The notes below the pieces were generated by a model, which searched no databases, was not told the DNA's origin, and was given only the letters and a program-made list of their open reading frames with translations. The translations under genes and the position numbers were made by a program. This document shows positions 59,768 through 64,000 of a stretch of 64,000 nucleotides of DNA, one piece after another (the stretch's first letter is position 1; every line of letters starts with the position of its first letter). The stretch is from Actinomyces weissii (lineage in GTDB: Bacteria > Actinomycetota > Actinomycetes > Actinomycetales > Actinomycetaceae), in NCBI RefSeq assembly GCF_016598775.1, contig NZ_CP066802.1:1302001-1366000 (forward strand). The letters run 5' to 3'.

Positions 59768-61768
59768 TCAGTCCGCAGTGCCCTCGCGGCGCGCCAAGCG
59801 GTACAGCGCCCAGATGAAGCCCGCGAACAAAGCCACGCCCAACCAGATCGCGACGCCTGCAAAGCCCTCCGGCACGATGGCCAAGGGGGCGTCCTGGCCG
59901 GAGGCACCCACGATGCCGGCGAAGCACACGCCCCACAGGCTCTCACCGACGATCATGCCGGTGGCCACCAGGGTGCCCATGCGCTTGGCGCGCTCCGGGT
60001 TGGCCTGCCGGTCCGCCCACTTGTCATGGACCATGCCCAGTACCGCGCCGATAGGGATCATGATGGTGATCGCCATGGGCAGGTACATGCCCATGCCCAC
60101 GGCCAGTCCCGGCAGGGACAGGCGCTTGGTGTAGCGGCGCAGCAGGGCGTCAACCACCAGCACCACCACGCCGATGCCCGCCCCCAGCAGCAGCAGGCGC
60201 CAGTTCAGGTCCCCGCCGAACACGCCACGGATCAGGTCCGAGATCAGCGAGGCCTGGGGGGCGGCCAGGGCGTTCTCCCCGGCCCCCGGAGCACCCTGGA
60301 AGCCGAAGGCCCGCTGCATCAGGTTCAGTACCGGCGGGATGACGACCGCTCCGAAGCCCACCCCGATAATCAGGGCGACCTGCTGCTTCCAGGGGGTGGC
60401 ACCCACCAGCTGGCCGGTCTTGAGGTCCTGCAGGTTGTCGTTGGAGATGGTGGCGATGCCGAAGACCACCGCGGCGGTGAACAGGGTGTAGGCCACCAGG
60501 GCGGGCAGCTGGTCAGGCTGCACCGGGCCGTGGACGGTCTTGACCAGCAGGGCCGCGGCGATGGCCACGATGATTCCCACCCCGGAGATGGGCGAGTTGG
60601 AGGCCCCGATCAGACCTGCCATGTACCCGCACACGGAGGCCACGGCCAGGCCGGTGAGCAGCACGAACACGATGGAGACAACCACCAGCCCCACCACCGA
60701 GTGGGCGATCACCGTGCCCTGCACGAAGAGCCACAGGAGCGCCCCGATAGGCAGCATGGAGGCCAGGGTCACCCCGATCACGACCTTGGCTGAGAGGTCC
60801 TGCTCCACGATCTCCACGCTCTGGCCCGCCTCCCGCCTGGAGGTGGAGGCGATGGACTCGCGGATGCCCACGATGATGGGCCTGAGCAGCTTGAGCAGGG
60901 TCCACACGGCCGCCACGGCGATGGTGCCCGCGCCGATCAGCCGCACCTCCTGCTTGAAGGCCGCCCCCACGGCTGCGGACAGACCACCCGCGCCGTCGAT
61001 CTCCCCCCAGCTCTGGACCGGCAGCAGCACGCCGTAGGAGATCAGCAGGCCGACGATCATGGCCGCTCCGACGCCGACGCCCACCAGGTGCCCCACGCCG
61101 ATCAGAGCCAGGGACAGGGAGCCTGCGGCCATGGAACCGCCGGAGCCGACCTTGAACACCCCGGAGACCTCGGTGGCCACGGCCTTCAAGGAGCCCAGGA
61201 CCGCGAAGCCCGCCGAGGCCACGCCGCCCCAGATGATCGCCAGCAGGCCCCGCCGGGACTCCTCCACGCCCTCGTTGGTGTCCCCGACCTTAAGCACCTC
61301 GGCCGCCGCGACCCCCTCGGGGTAGGGCAGGTCCGAGTGGGTGACCAGGGCCCGGCGCAGCGGGATGGAGTACATGACGCCCAGCAGGCCGCCCAGGGCG
61401 ATCACGAACACCGACTGCCAGTAGGGGAAGCCCTGCCACCAGCCGACCATGACCAGTCCCGGCAGCACGAAGATGATCGCCGAGAGCGTCCCCGCCGCCG
61501 AGGCGATAGTCTGAACGATGTTGTTCTCCTGGATCGTGTGGTCCTTGAAATAGCGCAGGACCGCCATAGAGATGACCGCGGCGGGGATGGAGGTAGCAAA
61601 GGTCAGCCCGGCCTTCAGGCCCAGGTAGACGTTCGCAGCCGTGAAGACGAGCGTTATGAGGCCACCGATGACCACGCCACGCAGCGTCAGCTCCTTCACG
61701 CTTGCGGCGGTGCTGCTCGCCCCGGCTGGCTGGCCGCTGCTGGCGGACCCGGATGACGGTGAGGACAT
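59768..61768 (-). CDS. OPT-family oligopeptide transporter
   Basis: The start is the ATG at 61768 (MSSPSSGSASSGQ), giving 666 residues. About 15 membrane helices. LRGVVIGGLITLVFTAANVYLGLKAGLTFATSIPAAVISMAVLR is the OPT N-terminus; NNIVQTIASAAG, LPYPEGVAAAEVLKVG and SNDNLQDLKTGQLVGATPWKQQ are further conserved stretches. OPT carriers import oligopeptides or metal chelates by proton symport; the bacterial branch is poorly characterised. Stand-alone gene. Confidence 0.93.
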   Translation of the reverse strand: MSSPSSGSASSGQPAGASSTAASVKELTLRGVVIGGLITLVFTAANVYLGLKAGLTFATSIPAAVISMAVLRYFKDHTIQENNIVQTIASAAGTLSAIIFVLPGLVMVGWWQGFPYWQSVFVIALGGLLGVMYSIPLRRALVTHSDLPYPEGVAAAEVLKVGDTNEGVEESRRGLLAIIWGGVASAGFAVLGSLKAVATEVSGVFKVGSGGSMAAGSLSLALIGVGHLVGVGVGAAMIVGLLISYGVLLPVQSWGEIDGAGGLSAAVGAAFKQEVRLIGAGTIAVAAVWTLLKLLRPIIVGIRESIASTSRREAGQSVEIVEQDLSAKVVIGVTLASMLPIGALLWLFVQGTVIAHSVVGLVVVSIVFVLLTGLAVASVCGYMAGLIGASNSPISGVGIIVAIAAALLVKTVHGPVQPDQLPALVAYTLFTAAVVFGIATISNDNLQDLKTGQLVGATPWKQQVALIIGVGFGAVVIPPVLNLMQRAFGFQGAPGAGENALAAPQASLISDLIRGVFGGDLNWRLLLLGAGIGVVVLVVDALLRRYTKRLSLPGLAVGMGMYLPMAITIMIPIGAVLGMVHDKWADRQANPERAKRMGTLVATGMIVGESLWGVCFAGIVGASGQDAPLAIVPEGFAGVAIWLGVALFAGFIWALYRLARREGTAD

Positions 61769-61934
61769 AGAAGGTGCTCCCGGTTGTGTCTTTCCCGGGC
61801 ACGCGCCGTACACGCGCCCCCGGCTTTGACCGTGACGCTAGCACCGCCGCACGTTTCCAAGCCGTGACCGCCGTTCCTAGGTGAGATCACTCACTTAGGC
61901 GCCCCTATGTCCGGCAGCCGCGGGACGACGGCGC

Positions 61935-62007
61935 AGCCGGTCTGTGGCTGCGGTGGGCTGGGAGGCCGGCCTGGTGCTGGGACGAAGCCGGAGCCGGTCT
62001 GTGGCTG
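61935..62007. repeat. Short direct repeat downstream of hisI
   Basis: AGCCGGTCTGTGGCTG occurs at 61935-61950 and again at 61992-62007 (57-bp period), in the spacer between hisI and the OPT gene. Confidence 0.7.
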
Positions 62008-62030
62008 TGGTCTGCCGCGGGGCCGGGGCC

Positions 62031-62417
62031 TCAGCGAGGCGGGCTGCCCACCTGCGCCCCCAGGTCACCGCCAGCCCGGAAGCAGCTGTGCGCCCCCGTG
62101 TGGCAGGCGGCCCCCACCTGCTCGACCTCCACGAGCAGGGCGTCGCCGTCGCAGTCCAGGCTGACCGCCTTGACGTACTGGGCGTGCCCGGAGGTGTCCC
62201 CCTTGCGCCAGTACTCCTGCCGTGACCGGGACCAGAAGGTGACCCGCCCCTCCACCAGGGTGCGCCGCAGGGCCTCGTCATCCATCCAGCCCACCATGAG
62301 CACCTCCCGGGTACCGTGCTCCTGCACCACCGCGCACACCAGGCCCTGCGCGTCCCGCTTCAGCCGAGCGGCAATCTGCGGGTCCAGTCGGTCTGCGGGG
62401 GTTCCTGGGGTGCTCAC
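62031..62417 (-). CDS. hisI: Phosphoribosyl-AMP cyclohydrolase
   Basis: The start is the GTG at 62417 (product [15 protein letters not shown]); the frame is open further up but lacks family residues. 128 residues. [32 protein letters not shown], the metal-binding [13 protein letters not shown] and CHTGAHSCF (Cys ligands) are the family signature. Third step of histidine synthesis. No hisE domain is fused. Confidence 0.96.
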   Translation of the reverse strand: MSTPGTPADRLDPQIAARLKRDAQGLVCAVVQEHGTREVLMVGWMDDEALRRTLVEGRVTFWSRSRQEYWRKGDTSGHAQYVKAVSLDCDGDALLVEVEQVGAACHTGAHSCFRAGGDLGAQVGSPPR

Positions 62418-62668
62418 GCCCAGCAGTCTCCCACGCCCGGCCCGGCACACCACCACCAGCCTGGGTGGAGCCACCGTCGGTTGCTTGCCCGGCCCCGGGG
62501 CCAGGGAGCGCCGCTACCAGCCTGGGGGCCCTACGTGGTACGTCAAGGTGCGGCAGCTAGTTCGGGTGCTGGTCGGGGGGGGTATGGGGCGTCGTCCGTG
62601 GTCATGGCGGGTAGTTGAGCTGCGGGGTGACCTGGGTGCGGTGGGGCGTGCCCACCCCACCCCGACTT

Positions 62669-62723
62669 GTGCATTTCGGCGCGAGTGGTGCGGTATTCCG
62701 GCACCACTCGCGCCGAAATGCAC
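62669..62723. repeat. Palindromic intergenic repeat, family 1, copy 2
   Basis: 23-bp perfect arms (62669-62691 and 62701-62723) around GGTATTCCG. Same core as 4050-4110. It is in the 367-bp gene-free stretch between hisI and the DUF2752 gene, where nothing else was recognised. Confidence 0.9.
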
Positions 62724-62784
62724 CAGTGGAGGCGCAGGGGGTGCCCCGGCACGGGGGTGGCGCCCAGGCGGCTGTCGCGGGCAC

Positions 62785-63171
62785 TCAGCCCCACACCGGG
62801 GCGGTCGGCGGCCCCAGGTAGGCCGCCAGCCAGGGCTGGAGCCAAGGAGTGTTGCGCAGCACCATGAAGACGCCGAGCAGACTCACCAGCACCAGCACCT
62901 CGCGGGGGCTGAGCAGGGCGTTCAGGGCCGCTACCGGGTCCTTGATCCTCTCCCGCAGTACCCGGTAGACCAGGCGGAGCAGCACTGCCAGCAGCAGGAG
63001 GAGCACCAAGGGGGCGATCGGGTTCCAGGCGGGCACGGCCGCCCAGTCACCCCGCAGCATGGCAAAGGTCGCCCGGGTACCGCCGCACAGCGGGCACCAG
63101 TAGCCCGTCAGCGAGTGGAACAGGCAGCCGACCGGAAGCGGCCAGGCTGTCAGCAGGGCCGACACCGCCAT
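62785..63171 (-). CDS. DUF2752 membrane protein
   Basis: 128 residues. CLFHSLTGYWCPLCGGTRATFAMLRGDW is the DUF2752 signature (Cys pair CPLCG and GGTRA). It is followed by two or three membrane helices (APLVLLLLLAVLLRLVYRVL, VLVLVSLLGVFMVL). Function unknown. It starts immediately after the DUF4190-type gene stop (63172), so the two form one unit, a common pairing in actinobacteria. Confidence 0.9.
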   Translation of the reverse strand: MAVSALLTAWPLPVGCLFHSLTGYWCPLCGGTRATFAMLRGDWAAVPAWNPIAPLVLLLLLAVLLRLVYRVLRERIKDPVAALNALLSPREVLVLVSLLGVFMVLRNTPWLQPWLAAYLGPPTAPVWG

Positions 63172-63741
63172 CTAGTACCCCGTTTCCGCGGCGTAGATGG
63201 AGAAGTAGTACCCGATCCCGATCCAGACCACGATCGAGAGGAGGCCCACGACTATGGCCGCGACGGACACTCCCTTGTTGTCGGCGTGCCCGTTGCTCGC
63301 GGCGACCAGACCAGCGATACCCAGGCCGATCCCTAGCACCTGCCCTACACCGTAGGTACAGCACAGGAGGGACAGGACGCTCAGTCCCAGGGCCCAGTAA
63401 CCCAGCAGGTTGGAGCTGGTCCGGGCGCTTGCGGCGGCCAGCTGCTGGACCTGCGCCATCACCGGGTCGTAGACCGGGGTGGCCGGGTAGGCCCCCATGG
63501 CTGGCTGGGGTCCGGGGTAGGGCTGGGCACCCGGGTAGCCACCCACCACAGGGCCGTAGCCGGGGTAGGGAGTACCTGCCTGCGGGAGGGAGGCCGCGTA
63601 AGGGTCCGGGCTGGCTGCCTGCTGGCCGTACGGTTTGGAGCCGGGAGCGGCACCAGGCACGGCGCTGCCGGCCTGGGGAGGGCCATAGGCACTGCCCTGG
63701 GGCGGGCCGTAGGGATTAGGGGGGTACGGGTAGTTGGTCAT
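63172..63741 (-). CDS. DUF4190-like two-helix membrane protein
   Basis: 189 residues. A Pro/Tyr/Gly/Gln-rich cytoplasmic head (about 1-115, with repeated YPxP, GPPQ and PGY elements) precedes two membrane helices (YWALGLSVLSLLCCTYGVGQVLGIGLGIAGLVAA and VAAIVVGLLSIVVWIGIGYYFSIYA), as in DUF4190 proteins. Adjacent to DUF2752; function unknown. Confidence 0.88.
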   Translation of the reverse strand: MTNYPYPPNPYGPPQGSAYGPPQAGSAVPGAAPGSKPYGQQAASPDPYAASLPQAGTPYPGYGPVVGGYPGAQPYPGPQPAMGAYPATPVYDPVMAQVQQLAAASARTSSNLLGYWALGLSVLSLLCCTYGVGQVLGIGLGIAGLVAASNGHADNKGVSVAAIVVGLLSIVVWIGIGYYFSIYAAETGY

Positions 63742-63823
63742 CAGCGCTCGTCACGGGTTCGGTCCAGTCAGGTGCCACAATGCTATCTGGCCGTCCAGGG
63801 CCTGTACCCCCAGGTGGGTAGTA

Positions 63824-64000
63824 CTACCACCTGACCTCCAGGCCCGCGGCCGCCATGGCCTCCTTGGCCTGCCGCACCGTCATGGTGCCGAAGTGGAACA
63901 CGGAGGCCGCCAGCACCGCGTCCGCACCGTGCCGGGCGGCCTGGGCGAAGTCCTGCGGGCTGCCCGCCCCGCCGGAGGCGATCAGCGGCACGCTCACCAC
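63824..64000 (-). CDS. hisF: Imidazole glycerol phosphate synthase subunit HisF, C-terminal part
   Basis: Cut off by the right end of the window. The last 58 residues are [40 protein letters not shown] and a tail ending in VRW, the classic HisF C-terminus with the phosphate-binding loop. HisF with HisH makes imidazole glycerol phosphate. The hisI gene lies about 1.4 kb downstream, behind the two small membrane-protein genes. Confidence 0.95.
   Translation of the reverse strand: MVSVPLIASGGAGSPQDFAQAARHGADAVLAASVFHFGTMTVRQAKEAMAAAGLEVRW

Overview
This is a high-GC, strongly minus-strand-biased chromosomal segment from an actinobacterium. It is most likely a member of the Actinomycetaceae, close to Actinomyces. 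The evidence is the WhiA, ANTAR-regulator and UDPGP-type pyrophosphorylase genes, the cmk-der gene fusion, the IS1249-like remnants, and gene neighbourhoods that match known actinobacterial order (gap-pgk-tpi-secG; uvrC-rapZ-yvcK-whiA; parA-scpA-scpB-rluB-tyrA-cmk/der; polA-rpsA-coaE-uvrB-uvrA; hisF/hisI-trpC-lgt-pyk).

Layout. 1-3.5 kb: a plus-strand set of small genes (end of an S4-domain protein, a P-loop kinase, a macrodomain hydrolase, a cupin) and a membrane pentapeptide-repeat protein. 3.5-4.4 kb: IS1249 debris, a long dispersed repeat, a palindromic repeat and tRNA-Pro. 4.5-6.5 kb: rhodanese and pgi. 6.5-12.5 kb: an accessory island. It holds wrecked IS5-like and IS110-like transposases around an AT-richer core with only two genes. 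One is a second membrane pentapeptide-repeat protein, paralogous to the one at 2.2 kb. The other is an unrecognised single-pass membrane protein.

12.5-28 kb: core housekeeping genes on the minus strand (cmk-der, tyrA, rluB, scpB, scpA, parA, xerD, secG, tpiA, pgk, gap, whiA, yvcK, rapZ). 28-32.2 kb: a GH1 glycosidase beside what looks like a deletion scar of a beta-glucoside PTS operon, then uvrC. 32.4-34 kb: a second IS1249 wreck with the same 0.38-kb repeat, and four tRNA genes. 34-48 kb: UDP-glucose pyrophosphorylase, a DUF2339 membrane protein, uvrA with a LexA-like box, a YciI protein, a P-type ATPase, terC behind a probable yybP-ykoY (Mn2+) riboswitch, and uvrB.

48-64 kb: a small lipoprotein, coaE, a gene-free 764-bp segment bounded by perfect 37-bp inverted repeats, rpsA, polA, a thioesterase, an ANTAR response regulator, a leucine-anticodon tRNA with a short variable loop, pyk, lgt, a catalytically degenerate TrpC-like protein, an OPT transporter, hisI, two small membrane proteins and the 3' end of hisF.

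The genes cover glycolysis, nucleotide-excision repair (uvrA, uvrB and uvrC are all here), chromosome segregation and dimer resolution, translation and amino-acid synthesis. The least explained parts are the paired membrane pentapeptide proteins, the AT-rich two-gene cargo, and two families of dispersed palindromic intergenic repeats. No CRISPR array, prophage or complete insertion sequence was found.
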